A DNA stretch of 64,000 bases from Rhodoferax sp. GTDB taxonomy: Bacteria; Pseudomonadota; Gammaproteobacteria; Burkholderiales; Burkholderiaceae_C. The notes under the pieces are model-generated. The model did not search any database. It saw nothing but the letters and a program-made list of their open reading frames with translations, and was not told the origin of the DNA. The stretch is taken from NCBI GenBank assembly GCA_024236015.1, contig JACKLK010000012.1, positions 1 through 64,000 of the forward strand. The letters run 5' to 3'. Positions 44,883 to 54,006 of this stretch are shown here, one piece after another; the first letter of the stretch is position 1, and every line of letters starts with the position of its first letter. Both the position numbers and the translations under genes were made by a program.

Positions 44883-44937
44883 GAATAGCTGATATCGGAT
44901 CATTCCTCTTCCATCATACCGATGGGCTGCCTAGACT
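44883..44937 (+). promoter_or_regulatory. LysR-regulated promoter block of the Bug-dehydratase module
   Basis: GAATAGCTGATATCG...CATTC (44883-44905) and -10-like TAGACT (44932-44937). Same internal spacing of 49 bp from GAAT to TAGA as the block at 41260-41314. Confidence 0.65.
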
Positions 44938-44970
44938 GGCGCGGTTCGCATCAACCGAGAGGAGACATCC

Positions 44971-45942
44971 ATGTTCGACAAGCTGCTGATGGCGTCGCTG
45001 CTGGCCGGCACCGCCCTGCTGGGCCCGGGCGGCGCCCATGCTGCCGGCTACCCCGAGAAAACCATCCGCCTGGTCGTGCCGTACGCACCCGGCGGTGCCT
45101 CCGACATCCTGGCCCGGGTGCTGGCACAGAAGCTGTCGGACAGCCTGGGGCAACAGATGATCGTCGACAACAAGCCGGGTGCCGGCGGCACCATCGGCGC
45201 CGACATCGTCGCCAAGGCCACGCCGGACGGCTACACCCTGCTGCTGGCCGATGTTGCCGTCCAGACCATCGCTCCTTCGTTGTACGCCAAACTTCCCTAT
45301 GCCCGCGCCGACCTTGCGCCGGTCATCAACCTGGCCACGTTCGCGCACGTCATGATCACCGCCCCCGCATCGAACCTGAGCAGCTTCGCGGACGTGCTCA
45401 AGCGCGAGCGCGCCAACCCGGGCAGCACCAGCGTCGCATCGTCGGGCAACGGCACCAGCACCCACCTGACGGCCGAGATGGTCAACAGCCTGGCCGGCAT
45501 CAAGCTCACGCACGTGCCCTACAAGGGCGGTGGCGCCGCGCTGGCCGACGTGATGGGTGGGCAGGTCGACGCGATGTTCATCGGTTCGCCGCCGGCGATG
45601 CCGCTGCTGGCCAGCGGCAAGCTCAAGGCCATCGCCGTGACCACCTCCAAGCGCATGGCTGCGCTGCCGTCGGTACCGACCGTCGCGGAGTCCGGCCTGG
45701 CCGGGTTCGAGTCGATCGCGGCGCAGGGCATCTTCGCGCCGAACGGCACGCCGCGTGACATAGTCACCCGGCTCAACGGCGAGATCGCGCGCATCATCCA
45801 GCTGCCCGACGTGCGCGCCCGCTGGGCGCAGCTCGGCGCAGAGCCAGTCGAGAACACGCCGGCGCAGTTCGCGAGCTGGCTCGACGGCGAGGCGCTCAAG
45901 TGGGGCAAGGTGGTGAAGGATTCCGGTGCCCGAGCCGACTGA
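44971..45942 (+). CDS. Bug-family TTT substrate-binding receptor (fourth)
   Basis: 323-residue periplasmic receptor. Signal peptide to about residue 24 (ending AHA); Bug signature YPEKTIRLVVPYAPGGASDI and VDNKPGAGGTIG. GAGAGGAG precedes the start. It is followed by the two-subunit UxaA-type dehydratase, suggesting a sugar-acid ligand. Confidence 0.93.
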   Translation: MFDKLLMASLLAGTALLGPGGAHAAGYPEKTIRLVVPYAPGGASDILARVLAQKLSDSLGQQMIVDNKPGAGGTIGADIVAKATPDGYTLLLADVAVQTIAPSLYAKLPYARADLAPVINLATFAHVMITAPASNLSSFADVLKRERANPGSTSVASSGNGTSTHLTAEMVNSLAGIKLTHVPYKGGGAALADVMGGQVDAMFIGSPPAMPLLASGKLKAIAVTTSKRMAALPSVPTVAESGLAGFESIAAQGIFAPNGTPRDIVTRLNGEIARIIQLPDVRARWAQLGAEPVENTPAQFASWLDGEALKWGKVVKDSGARAD

Positions 45943-45975
45943 GCCGCAGGTCGTGCACGCAAGCCCTGTCGCACA

Positions 45976-47148
45976 ATGCCGCTCATGACGGATCCACATT
46001 TCCTGGGATATGCGCGCGCCAACGGCTCGGCCGGCGTGCGCAACCATCTGCTGGTGCTGTCGGTCGCCGGCCTCACCGGGCCGGCGGCACGGCGGGTGGC
46101 GCAGGCCTTGCCAGGCGCGCGTCTGGTGACGATGCCGTATGGCGGCGGCCTGATCGGCGACGACCATGCGCTGCACATGCGCGCGTTGACCGGGCTGGCC
46201 TGCAACCCGAACGTCGGCGCCGTGTTGCTGATCGGCAGCGACCCGCCCAAGCTGCGCACGCTGGCGCAGGCCGTCGAGGCGCGCGGCACACCCATGGCCT
46301 CGGTCTGCCTGGACGACTGCGACCACGACAGCCTGAGCCTGAGCGACCGCGCCATCCGCGCCGGCGCGCGGCTGCACCGGGAGCTGTCGCGCCAGCGCCG
46401 CGTGCCGCTGCCGCTGTCGCAGCTGTTCGTCGGACTCGAATGCGGGCGCTCCGACCCGAGTTCGGGCATCGTCGCCAACCCGCTGATCGGCAGGCTCACC
46501 GATGCCGTCATCGGCCACGGCGGCAGCGCGGTGTTCGGCGAGACGCTGGAATGGCTGGGGGCCGAACACCTGCTGGCGCGCCGCGCCGCGACGCCGGCGG
46601 TGGCCGAGGCCGTGCGCCAGGCGGTGCTGCGCCGCGAGGCGCTGGCCACGCGCCAGGGCGTCGACCTGCTGGGCAACAACCCGGGGCCGACCAACATCGC
46701 GGCCGGCCTGTCCACCATCGAGGAGAAGTCGCTGGGCGCGATCGCCAAGAGCGGCACGGCGCCGATCGCCGGCGTGCTGGCCTATGCCGAGGCACCGGCG
46801 GAGAAGGGCCTGTATGCCATGGATGCACCGGCGTATTCGCCGGAGTCGCTGACCGGCTTCGTGGCCGCGGGTGCGCAGCTGCTGCTGTTCTCCACCGGCG
46901 TGGGCAACAGTTATGTCAGCCTGCTGGCGCCGACGATCAAGCTGTCGGCCAATCCGCAGGCCACGCAGCGGCTGCACGAGCAGCTCGACTTCGACGCCAG
47001 CGCCGTGCTGCGCGGCGATCGCACGCCGGACGACGCGGCGCGCGAGTTGCTGGAGTTGCTGGTGGATGTCGCCAGCGGCAGCCTGACCTGGGGCGAGGTG
47101 CTCGGTGAAGGCGAAGAAGTCGTCAGCCGCCTGGGAGAAGCCTTGTGA
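45976..47148 (+). CDS. UxaA-family dehydratase/lyase, large subunit
   Basis: 390 residues corresponding to the catalytic large domain of altronate/galactarate dehydratases: GYARANGSAGVRNHLLVLS, LECGRSDPSSGIVANP, GNNPGPTNIAAGLSTIEEKSLGAIAKSG. The SAF domain is missing and is encoded by the next gene, as in sulfolactate sulfo-lyase SuyB/SuyA and some split altronate dehydratases. Start at 45976, with Met4 at 45985 as alternative. Overlaps the small-subunit start (GTGA). Confidence 0.88.
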   Translation: MPLMTDPHFLGYARANGSAGVRNHLLVLSVAGLTGPAARRVAQALPGARLVTMPYGGGLIGDDHALHMRALTGLACNPNVGAVLLIGSDPPKLRTLAQAVEARGTPMASVCLDDCDHDSLSLSDRAIRAGARLHRELSRQRRVPLPLSQLFVGLECGRSDPSSGIVANPLIGRLTDAVIGHGGSAVFGETLEWLGAEHLLARRAATPAVAEAVRQAVLRREALATRQGVDLLGNNPGPTNIAAGLSTIEEKSLGAIAKSGTAPIAGVLAYAEAPAEKGLYAMDAPAYSPESLTGFVAAGAQLLLFSTGVGNSYVSLLAPTIKLSANPQATQRLHEQLDFDASAVLRGDRTPDDAARELLELLVDVASGSLTWGEVLGEGEEVVSRLGEAL

Positions 47149-47483
47149 ACCGGCCCGATCCGCCCCACCCCGCGCAGTCGTACACCGATGCACCGGCCGG
47201 CGGTGCGGCGCAAGCCCTGGTGCTGCACGCACACGACAACGTGGCCACGGCCTTGCGCGCACTGGACGCCGGCAGCCAGGTCCGCGTGCACGGTGCCGAG
47301 GCTGCGGACACCCGCGTCACGCTGCGCGAACCGATGGCGCTGTGCCACAAGTTCGCGCTGCGCGCGATTGCGCGGGGCGAGGTGGTCGTCAAGTACGGTG
47401 AGGCGATCGGCCGCGCCACGCGGGCCATCGAAGTTGGGGAACATGTGCATACCCACAACCTGGTGAGCGCGCGGGCGCGCTGA
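47145..47483 (+). CDS. UxaA-family dehydratase/lyase, small SAF-domain subunit
   Basis: 112-residue SAF-domain protein (ALVLHAHDNVATAL, HKFALRAIARGEVVVKYGEAIGRAT, ending GEHVHTHNL). It corresponds to the N-terminal domain of fused UxaA enzymes. GTG start overlapping the large-subunit stop, with GGGAG upstream. The pair makes one enzyme; sugar-acid dehydration or sulfo-lyase activity are both compatible. Confidence 0.87.
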   Translation: MNRPDPPHPAQSYTDAPAGGAAQALVLHAHDNVATALRALDAGSQVRVHGAEAADTRVTLREPMALCHKFALRAIARGEVVVKYGEAIGRATRAIEVGEHVHTHNLVSARAR

Positions 47484-47510
47484 GCGATGCGCCGCGGCGC
47501 GCGCCGGCCG

Positions 47511-48185
47511 CTACAGGATCAGCGCGAGGCTGGCGTCGAGGTGCTCGGACGGCAGGCGCTTGAAACCCGAACGCGCAAACCGATGCAGCCGCCCGACGAG
47601 GAAGGCCGTCAACGCCGAGGCCATGACCTGCGCGTCGACACTGGGCGTGTCGCTGCCACTGCCTTCGACGACAGGGCGCAGGCTCTGGCGCAGCGTGGCC
47701 TCGAGCTTGTCGAAGAACTGGTTCATGCGCTGCTGCAGCCGCGCGTTCTCGAACACCAGTGCATCGCCGACCATGACGCGTGTCATGCCGGGATTCTTCT
47801 CGGCGAACTGCAGCACCATCGAGAGCATCGTGCCGGCATGGCGCGGTATTGCCGTTGCGGCCGCGGTGTCGTCCGATGCCTCGGTCTGCGCCCGTTCGGC
47901 GACCTGGTTCACCAGCGTGAACACGCTGTGTTCGATGAACTCGATCAGGCCTTCGAACATCTGTGCCTTGCTCGCGAAATGCCGGTACAAGGCGGCTTCG
48001 CTGACGCCCAGTCGGGCTGCCAGGGCGGCCGTCGTGATGCGATCGGCATCGGGCTGTTCGAGCATCTCGGCCAGTGCCTGCAGGATCTGGATCCGACGCT
48101 CGCCGGGCTTGGGCCGCTTGCGCGCGACGGGTACGGCCGCGCCGTCCGGTTCGGATGCGCTGAGACTGTTCGGGGCGTCTGGCAT
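47511..48185 (-). CDS. slmA: SlmA-like TetR-family nucleoid-occlusion/regulatory protein
   Basis: About 224 residues. After a variable Ala-rich N-terminus comes RKRPKPGERRIQILQALAEMLEQP and HTH LAARLGVSEAALYRHFASKAQMFEGLIEFIEHSVFTL, the SlmA pattern. SlmA binds specific DNA sites and blocks FtsZ assembly over the nucleoid. The start is ambiguous: ATG at 48185 or at 48227. Follows argB on the same strand by 132 bp. Confidence 0.82.
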   Translation of the reverse strand: MPDAPNSLSASEPDGAAVPVARKRPKPGERRIQILQALAEMLEQPDADRITTAALAARLGVSEAALYRHFASKAQMFEGLIEFIEHSVFTLVNQVAERAQTEASDDTAAATAIPRHAGTMLSMVLQFAEKNPGMTRVMVGDALVFENARLQQRMNQFFDKLEATLRQSLRPVVEGSGSDTPSVDAQVMASALTAFLVGRLHRFARSGFKRLPSEHLDASLALIL

Positions 48186-48317
48186 GGTGGCGGCGGCGAT
48201 GGGTTTTTTATTCTCGCATAGCGCCATCTAGGGGCAAACCCGCACTGGCAGGGCCGCAGCGACCGGGGCGTGCGGCACGCCCGGGCCCGAGCCGCCGCGC
48301 GCCGGAGCTGGGTGCGT

Positions 48318-49208
48318 TCAATGGGAACGGATCATGGTGCCGAACGGCTGGTCCGTCAGGATCTCCAGCAGCAAGGCGTGCGGGACGCGGCCATCGATGA
48401 TGTGCACCGAGGCCACGCCGCTCTTGGCGGCGTCGAGCGCCGACGCGATCTTGGGCAACATGCCGCCGCTGAGCGTGCCGTCGGCAAACATGCCGTCGAT
48501 CTCGCGCGCCGTGAGGTCGGTCAGCAACTGGCCGGACTTGTCCAGCACGCCGGGCGTGTTGGTCAGCAGCAGCAGCTTCTCGGCGGCCAGCACCATGGCC
48601 AGCTTGCCGGCGACGACGTCGGCGTTGATGTTGTAGCTCTCGTTGTCGTCGCCGAAGCCGATCGGCGTGATGACCGGGATGAAGGCGTCGTCCTGCAGCG
48701 CGCGCACCACGCTGGGGTCGACACTGACGATGTCGCCGACCTGGCCGACATCGTGTTCGCGGCTCGGATCCTGGTTGTCGAGCATCTTGAGCTTGCGCGC
48801 CCGGATCATCGCGCCGTCGCGGCCGGTCAGGCCGACCGCCTTGCCGCCGGCCTGGTTGATCAGGCCGACGATGTCCTGCTGCACCTGGCCGGCGAGCACC
48901 CATTCGACCACTTCCATGGTCTCGGCATCGGTGACACGCATGCCCTGGATGAACTCGCCCTTCTTGCCCAGGCGCTTGAGGGCGCTTTCGATCTGTGGGC
49001 CGCCACCATGCACGACGACCGGGTTGATGCCCACCAGCTTGAGCAGCACGACGTCCTCGGCGAAATCAGCCTGCAGCGCCGGGTCGGTCATGGCATTGCC
49101 GCCGTATTTGATGACCATGGTCTTGCCATGGAACTTGCGGATGTACGGCAAGGCCAGCGCGAGGATCTCGGCCTTGTCACGCGGTGCGATGGGGGACGAA
49201 TCGGTCAT
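48318..49208 (-). CDS. argB: acetylglutamate kinase
   Basis: 296-residue amino-acid kinase phosphorylating N-acetyl-L-glutamate in arginine synthesis. Motifs: MVIKYGGNAM, VVVHGGGPQI (substrate/nucleotide Gly-rich loop), NINADVVAGKLAM, LLTNTPGVLD, LSGGMLPKI. Normal length for the family. Housekeeping gene marking the end of the accessory region. Confidence 0.97.
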   Translation of the reverse strand: MTDSSPIAPRDKAEILALALPYIRKFHGKTMVIKYGGNAMTDPALQADFAEDVVLLKLVGINPVVVHGGGPQIESALKRLGKKGEFIQGMRVTDAETMEVVEWVLAGQVQQDIVGLINQAGGKAVGLTGRDGAMIRARKLKMLDNQDPSREHDVGQVGDIVSVDPSVVRALQDDAFIPVITPIGFGDDNESYNINADVVAGKLAMVLAAEKLLLLTNTPGVLDKSGQLLTDLTAREIDGMFADGTLSGGMLPKIASALDAAKSGVASVHIIDGRVPHALLLEILTDQPFGTMIRSH

Positions 49209-49265
49209 GGGGCAGCAATATTCGACGATGATGAAGCACCATTGTGCAACATCACTTCAGCGCGC

Positions 49266-51143
49266 TCACTTCAGGACGCCGAACGCGGACTCCACGTAGC
49301 CATGCACGCAGGTCGTCAACACGGACTTGATGCCGTCGACGTCGTCGCGCAGGGCGGCCTCGCGCAGCAGTTCGAGTTGCGCCTCCAGTTCCTTCCAGGG
49401 CAGGAACTCCTCGTGCGCCTTCATGATGCGGGGGTGGTCGGTCGGCGAAGGGTCGTCGCCGATCAGCAGTTCCTCGTAGAGCTTTTCGCCCGGCCGCAGG
49501 CCGGTGATCTTGATGGCGATATCGCCGTCGGGGGCGTTCTCGTCGCGCACCGTCAGGCCGGACAGGTCGATCATGCGCCGGGCCAGGTCCATGATCTTGA
49601 CCGGCTCGCCCATGTCGAGCACGAACACCTCGCCCCCCTTGGCCATGGCGCCGGCATACAGCACCAGCTGCGCCGCCTCGGGAATCGTCATGAAATACCG
49701 TGTCACCTCGGGATGGGTCACGGTCAGCGGCCCGCCGCTGGCCAGCTGCGAGCGGAACAGCGGAACCACGCTGCCGCTGGAGCCGAGCACGTTGCCGAAA
49801 CGCACCATGCAAAAACGCGTCTTGCCATTGGCCGCCGCCATGGCCTGCAGCACCAGTTCGGCCATGCGCTTGCTCGCACCCATCACGTTGGTCGGCCGCA
49901 CCGCCTTGTCGGTGGACACCAGCACCATGTTGGCGACATGGCTCTCGACCGCCGCGCGCGCCACGTTGAGCGTGCCGAACACGTTGTTCATGATGCCCTC
50001 GGCCGGATTGCTCTCGACCAGCGGCACATGCTTGTAGGCCGCCGCGTGGTAGACCCAATTGGGTCGATACCGGCCGAACACGTCGTGCAGGCGCTGCGGA
50101 TTCGCGACACTGCCCAGCAACGCAACGATGTTGACGTCGAGCCGCTTGGCGGCGCACAGCGACAGCAACTCCTGGTGGATCGTGTACAGGCCGTATTCGT
50201 TGTGGTCGAACAGCACCAGCTGCGCCGGCTGCTCGAGCGCGATCTGGCGGCACAACTCGCTGCCGATGCTGCCGCCGGCGCCGGTGACCAGGACGACGCG
50301 GTCGGTGGTCGAACGGGTGGCGATGGACGGGTCGGGGATGACGGGATCGCGGCCGAGCAGGTCCTCGACGTCGAGTTCCTTGAAGTCGCGCACCGTGATG
50401 CGGCCGCTGGTGAGATCGGAAATGCCGGGCAGGGTACGGATATGCACCGGTACCGAACGCAGGCTTTCGATGATGGTATTGCGGCGTGCGCGCGACACGC
50501 TGGGAAGGGCCAGCAGGATATCGGTGACGCCGCGGTTGCGAACCAGCTCGGAGATCTTGCTGGCCGGATAGACCACGGCTCCATTGATGCTGCGCCCTGT
50601 CTTGCGAGGATCGTCGTCGACAAAACCCAGCAACTTGTACTGGTGGGCATTGCCGATGGCAGCCGCCGTCTGCACGCCAGACTCGCCGGCGCCGTAGATC
50701 AGCAAGCGACCCTCGTACTCCAGCCCATGGCGCCCGGCTCGCGACAACCACGCGCGGGCAAGCATCCGGCTGCCGGCCACCAGAAGCAGGAACACCAGCG
50801 GTTGCAACACGCCCATGCTGCGCGGGACGCCCGGCCAGCGTTGCCAAAGCAGGATGGCGAACAGGATCGCACCGTACAGCATGACCGCCTTGACTATCGC
50901 CATCAACGCATCCATGCCGGTGTAGCGGAAGATGGCGCGGTACAGGCCGAAGCGCACGAAGATGGGAATGGCCAACGCTGGCGTCAATGCATATGCCCAC
51001 CACTGCGCGTCGGTCGGCCAGTGCAGATAGTCGAGGCGCAAGCTGAAAGCGATCCAGGTCGCCACGGTGGTCAACGCAACGTCCAGGACGATGACGGCAA
51101 GTTGTTTGCCCAGCCGCGGCCAACCGATGATCATGTTACGCAT
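49266..51143 (-). CDS. WbpM/CapD-type UDP-sugar 4,6-dehydratase (membrane)
   Basis: 625 residues. Four N-terminal membrane segments within about residues 12-120, a first Rossmann region (LLIYGAGESGVQTA), and a C-terminal extended SDR domain with VTGAGGSIGSEL and the MGASK motif (Met replacing the usual Tyr, as in the WbpM/FlaA1 group). Members convert UDP-GlcNAc to a 4-keto-6-deoxy sugar for O-antigen. Start 51143 overlaps the end of the ligase gene by 8 bp. Confidence 0.92.
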   Translation of the reverse strand: MRNMIIGWPRLGKQLAVIVLDVALTTVATWIAFSLRLDYLHWPTDAQWWAYALTPALAIPIFVRFGLYRAIFRYTGMDALMAIVKAVMLYGAILFAILLWQRWPGVPRSMGVLQPLVFLLLVAGSRMLARAWLSRAGRHGLEYEGRLLIYGAGESGVQTAAAIGNAHQYKLLGFVDDDPRKTGRSINGAVVYPASKISELVRNRGVTDILLALPSVSRARRNTIIESLRSVPVHIRTLPGISDLTSGRITVRDFKELDVEDLLGRDPVIPDPSIATRSTTDRVVLVTGAGGSIGSELCRQIALEQPAQLVLFDHNEYGLYTIHQELLSLCAAKRLDVNIVALLGSVANPQRLHDVFGRYRPNWVYHAAAYKHVPLVESNPAEGIMNNVFGTLNVARAAVESHVANMVLVSTDKAVRPTNVMGASKRMAELVLQAMAAANGKTRFCMVRFGNVLGSSGSVVPLFRSQLASGGPLTVTHPEVTRYFMTIPEAAQLVLYAGAMAKGGEVFVLDMGEPVKIMDLARRMIDLSGLTVRDENAPDGDIAIKITGLRPGEKLYEELLIGDDPSPTDHPRIMKAHEEFLPWKELEAQLELLREAALRDDVDGIKSVLTTCVHGYVESAFGVLK

Positions 51144-52380
51144 GGTCCGCGCCCCGATGCCAGGCCATGCTGACAGCCAGCAGCCACAGCAGTGTCGACC
51201 CCAGCGCCGCATCGCGCAGCGGGGCATTGACGGCGGCCGTGACCATGACAGCCACGCCGAATACGACCGTGACGCCACCTGCGAGCGAATGTCGGCGCCA
51301 GCCGGTTGCGACAAAGGCCAGCAGCAGCCAGATCAGGATCAACATGCCGGGGATACCCGTTTCCATGCCTGTAAGCAGAAAGTCATTGTGCGGATTGTTC
51401 GTATCGGCGAGATGGGGAGGTGTATCCGGCGGCAGCCGGTCGGCAAACCCGGCCCACGCCAGGTGCCAGCGTGACAACCAGCTGCCCAGCCCGGTCCCCA
51501 TCAATGGATTCTCGCCGATTGCGGCAACCGCCTCCTGCGCCATGCGCCAACGCAAGCCGATACTGGTGACCGCGTCCGATTCGGTCTGCACACCCCGCAC
51601 GTCGCTGGCCAGTTCGGCGAATCGATCATGCACCGTCGGCGACAACGACCAGGCTCCCGCGGCCAAGACCAGCACGGCAGCGGCACCACCCGCGGCGGCG
51701 CGCCAAGTGCGAAAGCGGCACACCACCACGACCAGCAACAGCACCGCCATCAGCAGCTGGGCATTGCGTGACTGTGCGTGCATGGCCACGGTGGCGGTCG
51801 TGGCCAGGCCCGCCGCAATGGCGGCAGCGCGCCGGGTCGTGTCCAGTCGCGGCTGCGTGGCCATCCACCAGAAAACGCCGCTCGCACTGGCCAGCACGAT
51901 CATGTTGCCGCTGCTGAAGTTGTTGCGCGAGGTCAGCAGGCTGCTCCAGATGGTCCAGTCCGGCAGGCCCCAGATCCGGTGCGCGAGCACGATCAGGACC
52001 GCGACGATTGCGCTGGCGAGAAAAGCCAGGATCGCCAGGCGCGCCTCCGCGTTGCTGAGCATCAACCCGAGCGTGATGATGAGCGCGACGCGCACCAGGT
52101 GGAACAGGCGCGTGGCGGTATCGGGGTACCAGGGGCCGGCCAACACGACCAGCAACGACCACAGCAGCAGCAATGCCATCGGGATCGCCACGGCGGTTCG
52201 ACGCATACGCGACCATCGGTGCCGGCGGTCAGGCTGCAGGCCCAGCACCAGCAGCATGATCAGCAGATTGAGGTACATCACCCCGACCGGCAGGAAGGCG
52301 CTCAGGCCCCAGCAACATGCCGCCACCGCCACCATCCGCTCACGCAGGCCGGCGCGACGGCCAGCCTCGGAAACTGTCAT
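51136..52380 (-). CDS. O-antigen ligase / polymerase family membrane protein
   Basis: 414 residues with about ten membrane segments and the Wzy_C region (NPLMGTGLGSWLSRWH, then NPHNDFLLTGMETGIPG with the conserved His). Members join O-antigen to lipid A-core (WaaL) or polymerise it (Wzy); the two cannot be separated by eye. Start 52380 (ATG) preferred over TTG at 52407. It lies between hns and the WbpM-like gene. Confidence 0.88.
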   Translation of the reverse strand: MTVSEAGRRAGLRERMVAVAACCWGLSAFLPVGVMYLNLLIMLLVLGLQPDRRHRWSRMRRTAVAIPMALLLLWSLLVVLAGPWYPDTATRLFHLVRVALIITLGLMLSNAEARLAILAFLASAIVAVLIVLAHRIWGLPDWTIWSSLLTSRNNFSSGNMIVLASASGVFWWMATQPRLDTTRRAAAIAAGLATTATVAMHAQSRNAQLLMAVLLLVVVVCRFRTWRAAAGGAAAVLVLAAGAWSLSPTVHDRFAELASDVRGVQTESDAVTSIGLRWRMAQEAVAAIGENPLMGTGLGSWLSRWHLAWAGFADRLPPDTPPHLADTNNPHNDFLLTGMETGIPGMLILIWLLLAFVATGWRRHSLAGGVTVVFGVAVMVTAAVNAPLRDAALGSTLLWLLAVSMAWHRGADHA

Positions 52381-52390
52381 TGCAAGGGAA

Positions 52391-52756
52391 TCACGCTCCA
52401 ATCGCAAAGTCTTCCTTCTTGGCGCCCTGATCCACCAAATGGCTCATCCAGCGTGGCATCAGCCCGCGACCGCTCCAGGTCTCTCCGTTCGGACCACGGT
52501 ACTTGGGCGCGACGGTGGTCCCGGCCATCTTGCTGGCCTTGCCGCCTTTGGCGCTGGCTGCCGCCTGACGCTTGCGGCCACCGCCGGCCTTGGCGCCACG
52601 CGACGTGGCTGCCTGCAGGTCCTTGACGGTAATTCCAAATGCCTGCATCTTGGCAAGGATCTCCTGCACGGTTTTATCGAATTCCCGCGTGCGAATATCG
52701 TTGGCCTGTTTTTGTAGTTTCTCGATCTGGCTTTGAATATCCAGCAAATTACCCAT
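52391..52756 (-). CDS. hns: H-NS family nucleoid-associated protein
   Basis: 121 residues. N-terminal coiled-coil oligomerisation region (IQSQIEKLQKQANDIR), Lys/Ala-rich linker, and the C-terminal AT-hook-like DNA-binding motif YRGPNGETWSGRGLMPRW. GGAGATC precedes the start. H-NS proteins silence AT-rich horizontally acquired DNA, and the polysaccharide locus beside it is a usual target. First gene of a minus-strand operon with the ligase; divergent from the Wzz-like gene by 294 bp. Confidence 0.93.
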   Translation of the reverse strand: MGNLLDIQSQIEKLQKQANDIRTREFDKTVQEILAKMQAFGITVKDLQAATSRGAKAGGGRKRQAAASAKGGKASKMAGTTVAPKYRGPNGETWSGRGLMPRWMSHLVDQGAKKEDFAIGA

Positions 52757-53050
52757 GGTTAGATCTCCATATCGATGCAATAACTCCCGTCATGCGTCCA
52801 ATACCAGGCCGCTTGCTTTTCTAGGTATTGGCCGATTCTAGTGATCTGCGGCCCGAAAACCGGAAACTCCGGAAGTTCATCACGGCCGACCGCCTGTTGC
52901 AGCACCATCGCGGACATCGGTCGCAAGATCGGCCGAGAGCCCGACACCACCCTGCCGAACCCGGTGGCGGCATGATCCACCGGAGCGCGTAGCCGCCCGG
53001 AGCGGCTGTGGTCTTGGGGGATAATGCGACCTTCTAAGGGCAGGATCACA
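52757..53050. promoter_or_regulatory. divergent promoter region between hns and the Wzz-like gene
   Basis: 294 bp, AT-richer next to hns. It should hold promoters for both the minus-strand (hns, ligase, wbpM-like) and the plus-strand polysaccharide genes. No clear -35/-10 pair stands out. Confidence 0.45.
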
Positions 53051-53935
53051 ATGGAAAACCGTTCTAAAACGGAGACGCTCGGACTTCTGGAGTTGCTCAT
53101 CGCCATCCTGCGGCACATCCGGTTGCTCACCGTCGTGCCTTTGGCCGTTGGCGTAATCGCCTTTGCCACCGCATACTTCAAGCCGCCGTCCTATACGAGC
53201 GAGGCGATCTTGTCGCTGTCGGAATCGGCATCCAAGCAGGCGGCGTCGATCATGTCGACGCCTCTCGTGCTGGATACCGTGATACAGAAGCAGGGCCTGG
53301 CCAAGGACATGCCCCTGCAGGATGCGCGCGACGTACTGGCCAGCCGGTTCCGGGCAAAACCAGGCAAGGATGGCCTCTTGTGGCTGCAGGTGAGCGCGGA
53401 GTCTCCCGCGCAGGCCCAGACGCTGGCCAATGCCGTGATCGACGCCTGGCGATTGACCACGATTCCCGGCGCGCAGGAACAGGCGGAGTTGCAGGATCGG
53501 CTGCTGTACGTGCAAAAGAGCTTGAAATCCATCGAGCAACTCATGACGCGCCTGACGTCGGAAGCCCCCTCCTACTTCGACGGCCAGGTGTCGCGAGGCG
53601 ATCGCGGCCTGACGCTCGTGTCGCTGGGAGAATTGCAGTCGCGATACTTCGGTGAAGCCCAGAGCATTCCGCGCACGCTGCAAGGCATTTCACGCGATGT
53701 GGTCAAGCAACCGCCGTCGTTGCCAGCACGCGCGGATCCAGCCGGCAAGGCCAACTTCGCGGTGCTGATGACCGTCGCCACGTTCTTGCTGCTGCTGATC
53801 GGCGTCCTGCTGCGACACCTGCTGGTGCGGGCCCTGCATGCACCGCACAACGCCGCGACCATTGCTCGGCTGCGTTCTGCGCTGCGCACCGACGGAACGC
53901 CGGCGTCCGCGCATGCGGCGCCCCCAGGCAACTGA
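53051..53935 (+). CDS. Wzz-like chain-length determinant protein
   Basis: 294 residues with two membrane segments (about residues 23-42 and 238-258) flanking a periplasmic region, the usual Wzz topology. SYTSEAILSLSESASKQAAS follows the first segment. The start at 53051 is favoured over 53024 by its position after an AGGGCAGG stretch. It probably sets O-antigen length. First plus-strand gene of the cluster. Confidence 0.8.
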   Translation: MENRSKTETLGLLELLIAILRHIRLLTVVPLAVGVIAFATAYFKPPSYTSEAILSLSESASKQAASIMSTPLVLDTVIQKQGLAKDMPLQDARDVLASRFRAKPGKDGLLWLQVSAESPAQAQTLANAVIDAWRLTTIPGAQEQAELQDRLLYVQKSLKSIEQLMTRLTSEAPSYFDGQVSRGDRGLTLVSLGELQSRYFGEAQSIPRTLQGISRDVVKQPPSLPARADPAGKANFAVLMTVATFLLLLIGVLLRHLLVRALHAPHNAATIARLRSALRTDGTPASAHAAPPGN

Positions 53936-54006
53936 AAATGCCAGGGCCAGGCGGCTTATCGGCAACCATATCCATCAATATTCATACCGGGTCATTCGAG
54001 TACTCC

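Noticed and set aside
45976..47483. Naming the split UxaA pair suyB/suyA
   Set aside because: Domain split and context permit it, but no sulfolactate-specific residues can be verified by eye, so only the family is stated.
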